Source of the DNA: Microvelia longipes | Lineage: Eukaryota; Arthropoda; Insecta; Hemiptera; Veliidae | Length of the DNA: 64,000 nt | Assembly (NCBI GenBank): GCA_018340805.1 | Contig: JACMZG010001913.1 | Span: 8,323,286-8,387,285, forward strand | Direction of reading: 5' to 3' | In this document: one piece after another, positions 1-10,055 of the stretch | Layout of the letters: the number at the start of each line of letters is the position of its first letter | Numbering within the stretch: position 1 is the first letter of the stretch | The notes under the pieces: generated by a model | The model's database searches: none | The model's input: the letters and a program-made list of their open reading frames with translations, nothing else | Told to the model about the DNA's origin: nothing | Translations under genes and position numbers: made by a program

Positions 1-35
<35 letters not shown>

Positions 36-37
36 GT
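1..37. repeat. (AGT)n microsatellite
   Basis: Twelve uninterrupted AGT trinucleotides open the window. On the minus strand this reads (ACT)n, the kind of tail seen on the SINEs near 61 kb, but no SINE body could be recognised next to it. Confidence 0.9.
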
Positions 38-161
38 ATAACACAAAGGTAAGGCACGGCCTAAGCCGTCAGCCTGGAGTTTTGCTGAATTTCTTAAAGT
101 AGCTCATACAGTATTAATTAAAATAACAGTTAAAATAATTTTGTTACATTACTAAATTAGG

Positions 162-181
162 TATATATATAATATATAATA

Positions 182-223
<42 letters not shown>

Positions 224-246
224 TATTATATATATATATATATATA

Positions 247-277
<31 letters not shown>

Positions 278-278
278 C
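162..278. repeat. (AT)n/(TG)n microsatellite
   Basis: A long (AT)n run with small interruptions passes into (TG)n. Apparent reading frames here are Tyr-Ile or His-Thr runs from the repeat and are not genes. Confidence 0.9.
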
Positions 279-1043
279 TGTAGTTTGGCGTAAACAACAC
301 TTCACAGCTTGCTTGAATCGAAGCGAAACTTGATACAAAGTCTTTATTTTAAAAGAAAAATGTTGAAAAAAACACTTCTTAACTACTAAAAAACGAGTGA
401 AATTCTTTTTATACTTCAACCACACACAACAATTTTCCTGGTTTACCTAAAGTATAAATGAGTAAAAATCATAGAAAAAAATGAATAGACTTTGTTATTA
501 CAAATCTTCTATTTTTAAGACCAGGAGAAGCTTAATTCGTCTTAAACTTCTGTAATATTACATCAGGAGAAAGTTCTCTCTACATTTATCATGTTTGTTA
601 ACGTTATTGTTATGAAGGATTATAAATCTTGTCTAAGTGACAAATTGACAAAGCCTTTGACTTTAAACTAAACATGTTGGACAATATGACCTTTCATAAA
701 TTATAATCTTCTTTATTCTTCCTTAAAAGAATTATAAAAGAAGAACAAATATTAAGTTAGGAGAACAGCATATTGAGTAAGAAGAATATAAATTATAGAA
801 TTGAATGAATTTATTATTGTTTGATTTTATTATATTATTAAAAATGACTGTGACTAAGTATATTGTATTATTTATACTTTTTATATAATTTATATATATT
901 ATTATTTATATTCTATTTATATTTATATTATTTTATTTGTACAAATTTTAAGTTTGGAGTACGGCATATTGACTAAGAAGTGTATAAATTAATAAATTCA
1001 GTAAATTTATATTATTTAATTTCATTATATTTCATTATATTAT
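279..1043. other. AT-rich intergenic stretch, nothing recognised
   Basis: AT-rich sequence with no convincing reading frame, RNA gene or repeat boundary. A short motif (taggagaacagcatattgagtaagaag-like) recurs weakly at about 757 and 952, hinting at an old duplication. Confidence 0.5.
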
Positions 1044-1362
1044 TGTGACTAAGTATATTATCAATTGATAATACATTGATAATATTACGATAATTGAGTA
1101 TATTATCAATTGATAATACATTGATAATTACAATAATTGATAATATTACGATAATTGAGTATATTATCAATTGAAAATACATTGATAATTACAATAATTG
1201 ATAATATTACGATAATTGAGTATATTATCAATTGATAATACATTGATAATTACAATAATTGATAATATTACGATAATTGAGTATATTATCAATTGATAAT
1301 ACATTGATAATTACAATAATTGATAATATTTCGATAATTGAGTTTATTAGTTTATTATCAAT
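1044..1362. repeat. 61-bp tandem array, about five units
   Basis: The unit begins gataattgagtatattatca and repeats with an exact 61-base period from about 1089 to 1333, with a shorter, diverged unit before it. Units are nearly identical, so the array is young. The unit contains the small palindromes tatcaattgata and caattg. Confidence 0.9.
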
Positions 1363-1363
1363 T

Positions 1364-1660
1364 TTCCTCATTTATACCGTAGATATGTAGGAAAAGTATT
1401 GTGTTGGCAAAAATCTCTGAAACCGGGATGTCACCGAAGTTATTCGTTTCAGGTGTTTTTAAGGTTACCTGAGAGGTTTTCAAATCTGTATGAGAGTGTG
1501 TCTGTTATCATCGTAGCTTCACGAGTATTTATGCAAGAGAGTTGAAACTTTGTACAAAACTCAGTCTACCGCTTAAAAATATACCGAGCTATTCAGAAAA
1601 TATTTTTTAAGACGTCATTAACCCCCAATAATGACGCTTTAAAAATTTAAAAATAATCTA
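1364..1660 (+). repeat. Composite 5S-related repeat, head fragment
   Basis: It starts with the hairpin-forming tttcctcatttataccgtag...taggaaaagt and runs through tgtctgttatcatcgtagct to the segment with gacgtcattaacc and aataatgac. The same order of blocks recurs at 3.3-3.9, 5.6-6.4, 18.5-19.1, 34.9, 56.4-56.9, 57.3-58.3 and 63.6-64.0 kb. This copy lacks the 5S-like tail. Confidence 0.85.
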
Positions 1661-1694
1661 AAGTTGGCGATGTATTATTTGACGAAATCTTATA

Positions 1695-1826
1695 TAAAAA
1701 CTGAGAGCGTAACCTGGGCTGCGAACCCCAGACCTCCGAAATCAGTGAATCCCTTACACTGACCTCTGGTGTCAAAGGTCAGTGTAAATACTAACGCTCT
1801 AACGACTTCGACCACGGAGGCGGATG
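1695..1826 (-). repeat. tRNA-like (SINE head-like) sequence with internal palindrome
   Basis: On the minus strand an A-box-like tggtcgaagtcgttagagcg lies upstream of a B-box-like ggttcgcagcc. Between them sits a perfect 11-bp inverted repeat (ttacactgacc and its complement). The cloverleaf is not complete, so this looks like a degenerate tRNA-derived SINE, not a tRNA gene. Confidence 0.35.
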
Positions 1827-2013
1827 TGTTCATTAAAAGGCTTAAATCTTACTTATTTAATTCTGACAAATAATCGACATGAAATTTAAAGAGTTTACGT
1901 GTGTAAAGGATAAGTATTAAAAGCGTTGACTGATTCAAATTTATTATTATAAACCTCTGTTTCTATAAGTTTTTTTTAAGTTCATTAAACCCATTTATAT
2001 AAAAAGTAAGAAA

Positions 2014-2055
2014 TACCTACTTAATGGAGAGACGTCCTTCTCCATTAAGTAGGTA
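2014..2055. repeat. Perfect 17-bp hairpin
   Basis: Positions 2014-2030 and 2039-2055 are exact reverse complements around an 8-base loop (gacgtcct). It could be a short foldback insertion or a transcribed hairpin. Nothing next to it indicates a function. Confidence 0.85.
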
Positions 2056-2214
2056 GAAGGATAAAAGAAATAATATCCCAATAATACATAGTGCCAAATA
2101 TTATATACTTTTTCCCTAAATAATATTTTTTCCCTTATATAAATTTCCCTATATACTTTCTGCTTAGAAAAATAGAAAAGCATTGAGTTTCAAATGAATG
2201 CCGTTAAATATATA

Positions 2215-2480
<266 letters not shown>

Positions 2481-2935
2481 GTGTAAAATTGTTTTCTCTT
2501 AATAATAAATTTATTGCCTAACATTTTTCAAATAGGCTTTTTTACGAACTATATAAAAATTTAATTGTTACAAATAAAATCTAATAAAAGGTTTACTACT
2601 ATTGTATACTAATAATAATAAAGCTTAAATAAACATCGTTATAATTGTACTAGCATAGCAATAGACATCTGACATTAAAAATAAAATAGAACGAACTAAT
2701 TGCTTCAATAATAAAGTATCGAAATGATATTTTTAAAAAAAATTGTTAAGTAAAGATAAAAAAAAGACAAAATGAATTTTATGAGACTTGTTGCATAATA
2801 AATGATAATTATACAAATTGTAGATGTAACAATATCTATTGCCAGTGCTTCCTTCATACTTGTTAAAAACATCTTATATTGAAAACATACATAAAAAACA
2901 ATGACGATTTATCCAAGAATTTTTAATAGATAGTA
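2481..2935. other. AT-rich, nothing recognised
   Basis: No reading frame, RNA or repeat boundary could be supported in this interval. Confidence 0.5.
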
Positions 2936-3027
2936 ATTCAAATTAATCGGTTAAGAGGTACTTAAGAACCTTTCGTCACAACTTCGGACTCGCTTCGCTT
3001 GCTCTTAGACAGTGAATACTATTATAA

Positions 3028-3090
3028 CCCCAGCGGTCACCCATTCATGCACTGACCTCGCTCGATGATGCTTAACTTAATGATGCAACA
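3028..3090 (-). repeat. 5S rRNA-derived block (internal control region)
   Basis: The minus strand reads aagttaagcatcatcgagc, gaggtcagtgcatgaatggg and tgaccgctggg. These line up with the 5S rRNA box A, intermediate element and box C of animal 5S genes (GAAGTTAAGCAGCGTCGAGC, CGGTCAGTACTTGGATGGG, TGACCGCTTGGG from general knowledge of the family). The 5' third and the 3' end of 5S are absent or unrecognisable, so this is a 5S-related repeat, not a 5S gene. Confidence 0.8.
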
Positions 3091-3110
3091 ATACATGTAG
3101 ATTAACTTCC

Positions 3111-3220
3111 CTTATTATAAGAAACTTATAATAAGTATACTTATTATAAGAAACTTATAATAAGTATACTTATATAATAAGTATACTTATTATAAGAAAC
3201 TTATAATAAGTATACTTATT
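3111..3220. repeat. Palindromic about 30-bp minisatellite inside the composite repeat
   Basis: Near-perfect tandem units built on cttattataagaaacttata and ataagtatacttat. In other copies the corresponding place has a single aagaaacttggtgtacttatt-like stretch, so the array arose inside this copy. Confidence 0.85.
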
Positions 3221-3290
3221 TGTTACTTGAAGGATTACACTTGAACTAAAATTTCAACTCAATTAGATTATTTATTTATTAGATTAGAAA

Positions 3291-3870
3291 AATCTGGTAC
3301 GGGGTACCTCAAAACTTTTCCTCATTATATCGGATTCGCTAAGCTCATCCTCTCAGTTTCAGAATTCTTCAGAATATACAAGTCTTCAGTCTCGCTTCGC
3401 TCGTCCTCAGATAGTAAAAAGATTCGTTTTATTCCCAGCGGTCACTCAACCAGACACTGACCATACTCGATGGTGCTTAACTTTTATAATCCACCAAAAA
3501 TCATGGATAAACTTATTTACAAAATATACAAAAATATTAAAACTAAACTTAGCACACTTATTTATTACGTCAAGGGATACACTTGTACCTTTTTAAATTT
3601 TATTTGGATTATTTTCCGATTATTTAATTGAATTTTACAATTCGATAAAAATTGGCATATATGTTAATCTTATACATGGATAATGCGTGCAAAACTTCAA
3701 TAGGATCGCATCATATTTCCGCGTTTTATGATTTTTCAAAAATTTTGCTGAGTCATTATTGCGAGATAATGAGGTCATAACAAAATTATTTTTCGAGTAG
3801 CAGAAATGACAGTGATGGACTGATTTTTGTACAAAGTTTCAACTCTCAAGCATAAATACTAGAGCTACGA
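3291..3870 (-). repeat. Composite 5S-related repeat, near full length
   Basis: The minus-strand head is at about 3870 (tgtctgttatcatcgtagct-like), followed by the cattat/gacgtcat segment (about 3750), a 5S-like block (3433-3515) and the tail ending ggtaccccgtaccagattt at 3291. It abuts the previous copy in the same orientation. An ATATAC microsatellite begins at the head. Confidence 0.85.
3433..3515 (-). repeat. 5S rRNA-derived block
   Basis: The minus strand reads ttggtggattataaaagtta, agcaccatcgagtatggtca and gtgtctggttgagtgaccgctggg in broken pieces. It is the same 5S-like stretch as at 3028-3090, with more upstream sequence (tccatgattttt) kept and box C slightly mutated. Confidence 0.75.
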
Positions 3871-3879
3871 TGATAACAG

Positions 3880-4020
3880 ACACACACATACATATATACA
3901 TATACATATATACATATACATATATACATATACATATATACATATACATATACATATATACATATATACATATACATATATACATATACATATATACATT
4001 TACATATATGTATATGTATG
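3880..4020. repeat. (ATATAC)n microsatellite
   Basis: Imperfect tandem of atacatatatac-type units directly at the head end of the composite repeat. Confidence 0.9.
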
Positions 4021-4059
4021 TATGCATCTTTACTCTAAACCAAAGAAATATATACTTTA

Positions 4060-4400
4060 TCGAAGAATCAGCTACCGTCGATACTTGTTGGATATGATTA
4101 TCCCTGGAGCGGTTTCGCCATAACGCCATCATCAGCAGGCGGGGCAACATTCGAGCTCTCAACTAATAAAGTTATATCAGTGAATAACTTCTAGTCTCAA
4201 TGAGCACGACGAGCCCTCTAAAGATAAGCTCGTCTTCAGAGGGCACGTCGTGCTCATTGAGACTAGAAGTTATTCACTGATACAACTCTATTAGTTGAGA
4301 GCTCGAGTGTTGCTCCGCCTGCTGATGATGGCGTTATGGCGAAACCGCTTCAGGGATAATCATATCCAACAGCAAGTATCGACGCTAGTTGATTCTTCGA
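4060..4400. mobile_element. Foldback element with hammerhead-like motif in each arm
   Basis: Left arm about 4060-4218 and right arm about 4237-4400 are inverted copies with only scattered mismatches and a spacer of about 18 bases. Each arm carries ctgatgatggcgttatggcg followed by aaaccgc, resembling the type I hammerhead core seen in Penelope-like elements. No reading frame is present, so this is a non-autonomous element or a processed derivative of a larger one. Confidence 0.8.
4318..4354 (+). ncRNA. Degenerate type I hammerhead-like motif
   Basis: CCUG (4318-4321) can pair with CAGG (4351-4354) as stem I. CUGAUGA lies at 4322-4328 and GAAA at 4341-4344, followed by CCGC and UU, leaving a one-pair stem III as in Penelope-associated hammerheads. 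The intervening stem II sequence (tggcgttatggc) does not pair well, so self-cleavage is unlikely in this copy. The opposite arm (about 4102-4139, minus strand) has the same defect. Confidence 0.4.
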
Positions 4401-5595
4401 TTGCTTCTTCAACTTGCGGTAAATACAACCTTTATATACTTTATACTTACTTAATCTTTATACGTTTAAACTTTCAACTAACAATACTCATATATTGCTA
4501 AAAAAAATTTTTGAAAGTGAAACTTTATTTTTATTTGAAATCTATGGGTATAGATAACTTGCTATAGTGAAGACGAAAAAGGTCATGAAAGGTCACGAGG
4601 GATGGTCCCATCTTGGGAGTATGTCTGGGGAACCTTCACCTTCAGAGACACTCGTCTGCTTTCCTCACGAATGTGAAAGTTCTATCAGAGACATCTACTG
4701 CATCGTGATCATAAAGAAAACATTGAAATGCAATTGAAAACGAGACTTGATACAACAATGCTTTCGCGCGTCTTTTGCTTTCATAATGGGAGATATAGTA
4801 CTTAGAGATGACAGGAAGAAGTTTTAATAAATGAGGCTTATCAGAAGATATAGGTCTTCTGGTGGTGACAACACCTGCACGTGGGATCTTGAATAGGACA
4901 TATTCAGAAATAAGAACAAAGTAATTAAGGATATGAAGTAATGTATATTGTCAGATTAATTATACTAAAAGACAGATAATATTACAGGGGAACATAATTG
5001 GTCGGATCCCTGAAGGGAATCCAACTTAGAGTTGGAGTTATATGGTTACTGTAACTATAAGTTACCTAAGTATAAACGGACAGATGCGATTATACCTTTA
5101 GATGGGAAGTTATCACCCAGGAGGAGTCAGTCATCGTGCCCAAAAAACCTAATGGCCGAACTTCTCCCACTACAATCCCTACTTAGACATTAAGTCTACC
5201 CTATCTCTCATAGCGGGGTTTGTAACCAGCATGTAAGAATGCTGACACAATCAAAAATGAAATAAGAAGTTTTGAAGTAACTAAATGATATGATTTTAAC
5301 ATTCTGATCAATAATTGGGAGTATGAGCTTATCTAAAGCTCAATTAAGGCTAAATTTAATGTTAATGGTCAACTAAGGAACTAGTTTAAATGGGCATAAG
5401 GAAGAAAGCTAAACTACTATAAGAATAACTGTCCCATACAAGGTTCAAGGGTTTCGCGAGGAGACATTCTGTTCATATTGGGCCCACAGAATTGCTGCTG
5501 ATAGACCAAGTACACAAAATTCTTTCTCTCTTTCGGTTTAACAAGACGGAAACTGCCGTTGATAATATAAATAACTTCTCTTAGACAATTGCATC
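4401..5595. other. No recognised feature
   Basis: Moderately AT-rich unique-looking sequence. The short reading frames have no recognisable similarity. No repeat boundary was seen. Confidence 0.5.
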
Positions 5596-6385
5596 TAGAA
5601 CAATCGGGCACAGGGTACCTCATAACTTTTCCTCGTCACATCAGATTCGCTACGCTCATCCTCCATACTTCGGACTCGCTTCGCTCTTCCTCAGAATATA
5701 CAATTCGCCCAATTTATATGCAAGACGTCAGATATAAAATACATCCATTCCATACTCAGCGAACATCCATGCAGCACTGACCACGCTTTATGCTGCTTAA
5801 CTTTTATAATCCAACAAAAACCATAGATATACTTGTCATTTTAAAAAGAAACTTGGTGTACTTATTTATTACGTAAAGGTGTACACTTGTACCGAATTTC
5901 AACTCACTTGATTTTTTTTATTTTTTAAATTTTTTAAAAACACACAAGTCATTTAATAAAAATTTAACTAATATTGATAATGAAATGAAACTTGACACAT
6001 ATACATTGGTCTAATACATGGCTACATGCGTGCTAAATCTCAAATCGATCGCATCATTATTTCGCGTTTAATGATGTTTCGAAATCGCAGAGTCATTATT
6101 GCGGGTTGGTGACGTCATAAAAATTGATTTTCCGAATGGCACAACTTCATCTATAGACTGATTTTTGTACAAAGTTGCAACTCTCTAGCATAAATACATT
6201 GAGGACACCGATTATAACAGACCCTCATACACATGAATACAAATACAGAGAGAAAACTTCGGGAAAACTATTCAGGAGGTCTTAAAAAGACGTGAAACTG
6301 ATAATTCCGGTGACATTCCTGTTTCGGATATTTGCGAACACAATACTTTTCCTAAATACCTACGGTATAAATGAGGAAAAGTATA
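5596..6385 (-). repeat. Composite 5S-related repeat, most complete copy (about 790 bp)
   Basis: Read on the minus strand: head hairpin (acttttcctcatttatacc...taggaaaagt, 6345-6385), aaaccgg-like motif, cctcctgaatagttttcc, gacgtcaccaacccgcaata (about 6105), gatcgatttgagatttagc, atcaatattagttaaattt, ttgagttgaaattcgg (about 5895), 5S-like block (5755-5837), and the palindromic tail gcgaagcgagtccgaag ending ggtaccctgtgcccga at 5596. Both ends contain acttttcctc-type sequence in opposite orientation, suggesting short terminal inverted repeats. No protein is encoded. Confidence 0.85.
5755..5837 (-). repeat. 5S rRNA-derived block
   Basis: The minus strand reads tccatgg-like ctatggtttttgttggatta, taaaagttaagcagcataaa and gcgtggtcagtgctgcatgg. 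Box A and the intermediate element are clear. The box C part is degraded. Confidence 0.7.
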
Positions 6386-7214
6386 AATGGTGACATGGTT
6401 TGGAACCAAAAGTGTGACCGAATTCAGTTTTAGAGCCCCCAGATGGAGACCCGGTTAAACGCCTCTACCAAAGGACAGCTCATGCAACACTTGATCCATT
6501 CGTCGGCTAGTAGCTGATCGTTGTGGTAAGATTAATAAAGACCATCCCAGCCGGTAGCAAACCAAAAGGGGTTTAAAGCACAAAATGTTAACTATAAGAA
6601 CAGGGAATCTATTCGAACCCAACAACGCAAAAAGCACTACCAGAGCACAACATATTAAATAATGTATTTCTTATAAGGTCATTTCCTAGTTCCACTAAAA
6701 TGACAATTAAAGCGAAGAATCAGCGTCATTAAAAGACAACAAAAAATCTAATGTTTACAAAGAACCGTTTTGGACTGTTATTTAACTGAAAAATTAAATT
6801 TAACTTCAACAAATCCATGACGCAAGAGTGACTTACGTGCAACCTTAGCCTAAGAAATGTCGTTTTATTTAACTAATATTAAGATTCGACATAATACCTA
6901 ATAACTGGTTCCATTGTCGTAAGGTACAGATCCTCGGAGTGAGAGTATCAGACAAACAGTTTCAGAGAGTTTCAGCCACCTGTTTTAGACGTGTTCAGAG
7001 TGCAGCTTTACCTCCGGATTAAAATACATAGTCACTTAGCTTCGCCTCAAAACTATAATAGTTGTGTTAGCCTTTCAAGAGGGACTTAAGTCAATGCTCT
7101 GAGAGAATTAGTTTAGTTTACTTCGTATTGTCATAATTTAATATATTTTATCTCCAGACGGTATATAATACGAATTTTAATGACTAGATTTAAGAGAGTT
7201 AAGAATCACTTTTC
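6386..7214. other. No recognised feature
   Basis: Unique-looking sequence without a supported gene or repeat. Confidence 0.45.
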
Positions 7215-7256
7215 ACTCCCAAGGGAGTAAAAAGTACTTTTTACTCCCTTGGGAGT
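7215..7256. repeat. 42-bp perfect palindrome
   Basis: Positions 7215-7235 are the exact reverse complement of 7236-7256 with no loop. Each half contains actcccaagggagt, itself palindromic and related to the ctccc...gggag hairpins at 8.2 kb. Confidence 0.9.
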
Positions 7257-7690
7257 AATTGTAATAGTTGCCAACTTAACTTAATAATCGACAAACTGAA
7301 TAGTATATAATTATTTTTATTTGAAAACTAAGATACCTATAAACAAGAAGATATACAAGAATAAGATGTATAAAAAATAATATAACATTAACAATCATTT
7401 TAAGTAGAACTAGTTAATGCTAATAATAATATAAGAATAAATAATTTAAAAAATAAAAACTAGTTCTTTATTTAAAAGTAAAAAAAAATAAGTTGGCTAT
7501 CCTGATTTTTTTTATAATAATTTTAAGATTTGCATGCTGATTGTTTTTTTTTTTCGACAAAATATCATTAAATCAAAGTTTTTTTTAGTTTAAAACCTTA
7601 GCTTTAACTGTTTAACCAGTCTTAAACTTTAATAATTAGATTAAAATATTACTTATAACTGCTCTAATATTCTACTCTAATATTTCAATT
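7257..7690. other. AT-rich lead-in to recombinase fragment
   Basis: Very AT-rich with A and T runs. It may be the promoter or 5' flank of the Crypton-like fragment that starts at 7691, but no specific element can be named. Confidence 0.35.
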
Positions 7691-8112
7691 ATGTCAGATA
7701 ATATTGTGTGCGATATTGACGAACTTTTTAATAATACACCTCCTGACATTGCTATTGAAGCGAACTTGGTAAAAGAAAACTTGTTACCAACGAAGTTATA
7801 TGACAAAGCATGTAACAATTTTAAAAGTTGGTGTCATGATCATAATTTACAACAAGTAAGTGAAAATGCATTGCTTGTTTATTTTAATAATGAATGAAAA
7901 ACAAAACAGGCGTCAAGTCTGCGGTCACTGCATTCAATGATCAAATCATCTTTGCTTGTGAGAGAAAATTTTAATATCAAAAGTTATGCATCACTAATAG
8001 CATTATTAAAAAAAACGAAGGTTATGTTGCAAAGAAAGCGAATGTTTTTACTAAGAACCAAGTTGAAGACTTTTTGCATAATTCACCAAACGACGAGTTT
8101 CTTATAATAAAG
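7691..8112 (+). pseudogene. Crypton-like tyrosine recombinase, N-terminal core-binding domain (broken)
   Basis: The ATG at 7691 opens a frame with the pattern KLYDKACNNFKSWCHDH then VSENALLVYFNNE. An in-frame TGA at 7895-7897 interrupts it, after which the same frame continues with SSLRSLHSMIKSSL and FNIKSYASLIALLKK. A frameshift in the A-run at about 8009-8016 then moves to EGYVAKKANVFTKNQVEDFL. The order of a 'YxKAxxxFxxW' helix, 'SLWSxxSMxKSxL', 'YxxLxxFLKK', 'GYxxKKAxV' and 'FLxxxPD' matches the N-terminal DNA-binding region of animal Crypton/phage-integrase-type recombinases. The catalytic domain (R, HxxR, Y) is not found downstream. The frame ends at AAG|GTAAGA (intron would start at 8113), a good splice donor, so this may be a first exon. 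It is inactive unless the stop and shift are sequencing errors. Confidence 0.6.
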
Positions 8113-8208
8113 GTAAGATAATTTTCAGTTAAAAAATCTTGAAAAAAGAAATGAAAAAGACATTCTTACTTTATTTTCAATGTCCACGTCTGGAGATAAA
8201 ATCTTGTA

Positions 8209-8437
8209 TGCACCTTGGGAGTAAAATGCCATTATTCCCTCGCAATAATTTTCTCCCTCGGCTTCGCCTCGGGAGTAAATAGCTATACCTCCCTCGGCTT
8301 CGCCTCAGGAGTTAAACAACTAAATCCCTCGGCTTCGCCTCAGGATTTAAATCCTTTGGTTCCCTCGGCTTTCGCCTTAGGAACCAACATAATGCTCAGG
8401 GGAATAATGACATTCTTTACTCCCTTGGTGCATAAAT
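8209..8437. repeat. Nested palindrome cluster with variable stems
   Basis: An outer inverted repeat (about 8207-8242 with 8399-8437; tgcaccttgggagtaaa and its complement) encloses four tandem hairpins. Each hairpin has a ctcggcttcgcct core but different outer stems: ctccc/gggag, ctcc/ggag, aaatcc/ggattt and ggttcc/ggaacc. The stem sequence changes while pairing is kept. A translated frame across it is a by-product of the repeat. Confidence 0.85.
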
Positions 8438-8439
8438 AA

Positions 8440-8681
8440 CTATTACTAACAGCTGTTCATTTTACATATCTACCTTTTGTTAAAAGGTTAATTTTATAAA
8501 GCCTATTGTTTATGAAATATGTGTAACATCATTAACCTACAGTAATGACCCACAAACATTTTGAAAAATCACTAATCATAAAAATAACTTTCGAACAGAT
8601 AAATATTTTTTTAATTCACTTTCCATAGCCCTTAACTACGGCTTCGTAACTGATTATCGTGTATTGTATACTTGTATTTTG

Positions 8682-8741
<60 letters not shown>

Positions 8742-9250
8742 TTCTACTCTGGCATATTTGATTTTATTTTACCGAATGATAAATGCAAATGAATAATTAA
8801 TGCTTGAAAATCAAGATTTTTTTATATACGATTATATTTATTTTTACAAAATAAAGTAGCCGAATTATTTATTAGCGTTGATTCTTTTTTGTTTATAACT
8901 TTTTAAAAGATTAATTTATCTATGTTTGCAAACGGGTCGGAAAAATCGTATAATATATTCCCTAACACCCCTAAAAGCTGGGGAAAAAATAAAATGAAAT
9001 GAAAATGCTACAATAGATAATGGGAATAAAATATTTATTCTAAATGTGTATGCAAAGCTTCTGTGTCTTACAGAACTATTTCAATGTTGAAAATCAATAG
9101 ATACTTTATTCTCTACATTTATAAACATTACACATAACTAAAGGTAAGCCCCTCCCTAATTTTAGGGAATTTTCGAAGAAAAGTTGAGCTTATAAAGTTT
9201 AGAGCTTAGAAGGGTTAGATCTTTTAGAATGGGGAGGACATACTGATGAA
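8440..9250. other. AT-rich, includes (AT)n at 8684-8735
   Basis: No gene supported. A pure AT microsatellite of about 50 bases interrupts otherwise unremarkable sequence. Confidence 0.55.
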
Positions 9251-9257
9251 GAATATG

Positions 9258-9261
<4 letters not shown>

Positions 9262-9303
<42 letters not shown>

Positions 9304-9306
9304 TGT

Positions 9307-9371
<65 letters not shown>

Positions 9372-9440
9372 AATGTGCATATAACACACATGTGTGTTAT
9401 ATACACATGTAGGTGTGTGTTATATATACATATACATTGT
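9262..9440. repeat. (TG)n(AT)n(CA)n microsatellite
   Basis: (TG)n passes to a long (AT)n and then to an acacatgtgtg-type palindromic patch. Apparent proteins here are repeat artefacts. Confidence 0.9.
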
Positions 9441-9609
9441 TAATGTTTATATAAATAAATATATACATGTACGAGATTTTTCTTCCTAAACGTATGGGAC
9501 TCGATTGTATTCAAAGCTATCTTGGATTGGAATGGAACTTGCAACAAAAATCTTTAGTCGCATCCATTGAGCCCTACTGTTTATGAAATATGTGTGAAGT
9601 CATTAACCC
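9441..9609. other. No recognised feature
   Basis: Short stretch between the microsatellite and the inverted-repeat element. Nothing supported. Confidence 0.4.
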
Positions 9610-10055
9610 ACAGTAATAACCAGTTTTCTTGAAATAATTGGTTCCCTTTGGGTCGTATGCAAAACATGAATTAAAGGTGGTATAATGTTCTATAAAACGA
9701 GTGTTTAATCATCAAAATCGGATAACTTCAACCAAAGTTATGACTCTTTTAAAAACATTAAAAAAATGGTTAATTTATGAAAGTCAGCGAATTTCATATT
9801 TAATATCTTTTTTTTGGCCATTTAACAAATGTTATAACTTTATTGTTGTAACCTAATTTTGACAATAAAACACTCGATTTACAGGAAATTGTATCACCGT
9901 TAAAAAATGTCTTCTTCATGTTTTGCACACGACCTACAGGGAACCACTTATTACAAGAAAACTGGAATTTTGTGCGATTTTCTAATATTTTTGAGCGAGC
10001 GCAGTCATACAATGGGTTCTACTCTGGATAGGCAGAGTATGCTTTTCTTTCATAA
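9610..10055. mobile_element. Inverted-repeat element, family IR-A copy 1
   Basis: The left arm (about 9610-9775) and the right arm (about 9825-10055) are imperfect reverse complements. Both contain the block gttttcttg..ata..tggttccct, gtcgtatgcaaaacatga and aaaacgagtg. The same element, also with both arms, recurs at 17.9-18.4 kb, so it is a dispersed foldback family. Arms end in ctctggataggcagagtatg at the right side. No transposase is encoded. Confidence 0.8.

Larger units (their letters stand above)
2936..3290 (-). repeat. Composite 5S-related repeat, tail half with expanded internal unit
   Basis: Read on the minus strand: a segment with tctaattgagttgaa (about 3257-3272), a tandem expansion (3111-3220), the 5S-like block (3028-3090), then the palindromic module related to gaggacgagcgaagcgagtc near 2980-3010. 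The order matches the copies at 5.6 and 57-58 kb. The tctaattgagttgaa core is single-copy here but is the core of the 29-bp satellite at 35-55 kb. Confidence 0.8.

Noticed and set aside
3028..3090. Functional 5S rRNA gene
   Set aside because: Only the central control region matches; the 5' third and 3' end are missing, and every copy lies inside the same composite repeat.
9242..9260. CUGAUGA at 9242 as a hammerhead core
   Set aside because: No GAAA block, stems or cleavage triplet follow at suitable distance.
9800..10012. Conserved small protein shared with 17.9-18.1 kb
   Set aside because: The similarity reflects the IR-A repeat; the two frames diverge by shifts and are not under visible coding constraint.
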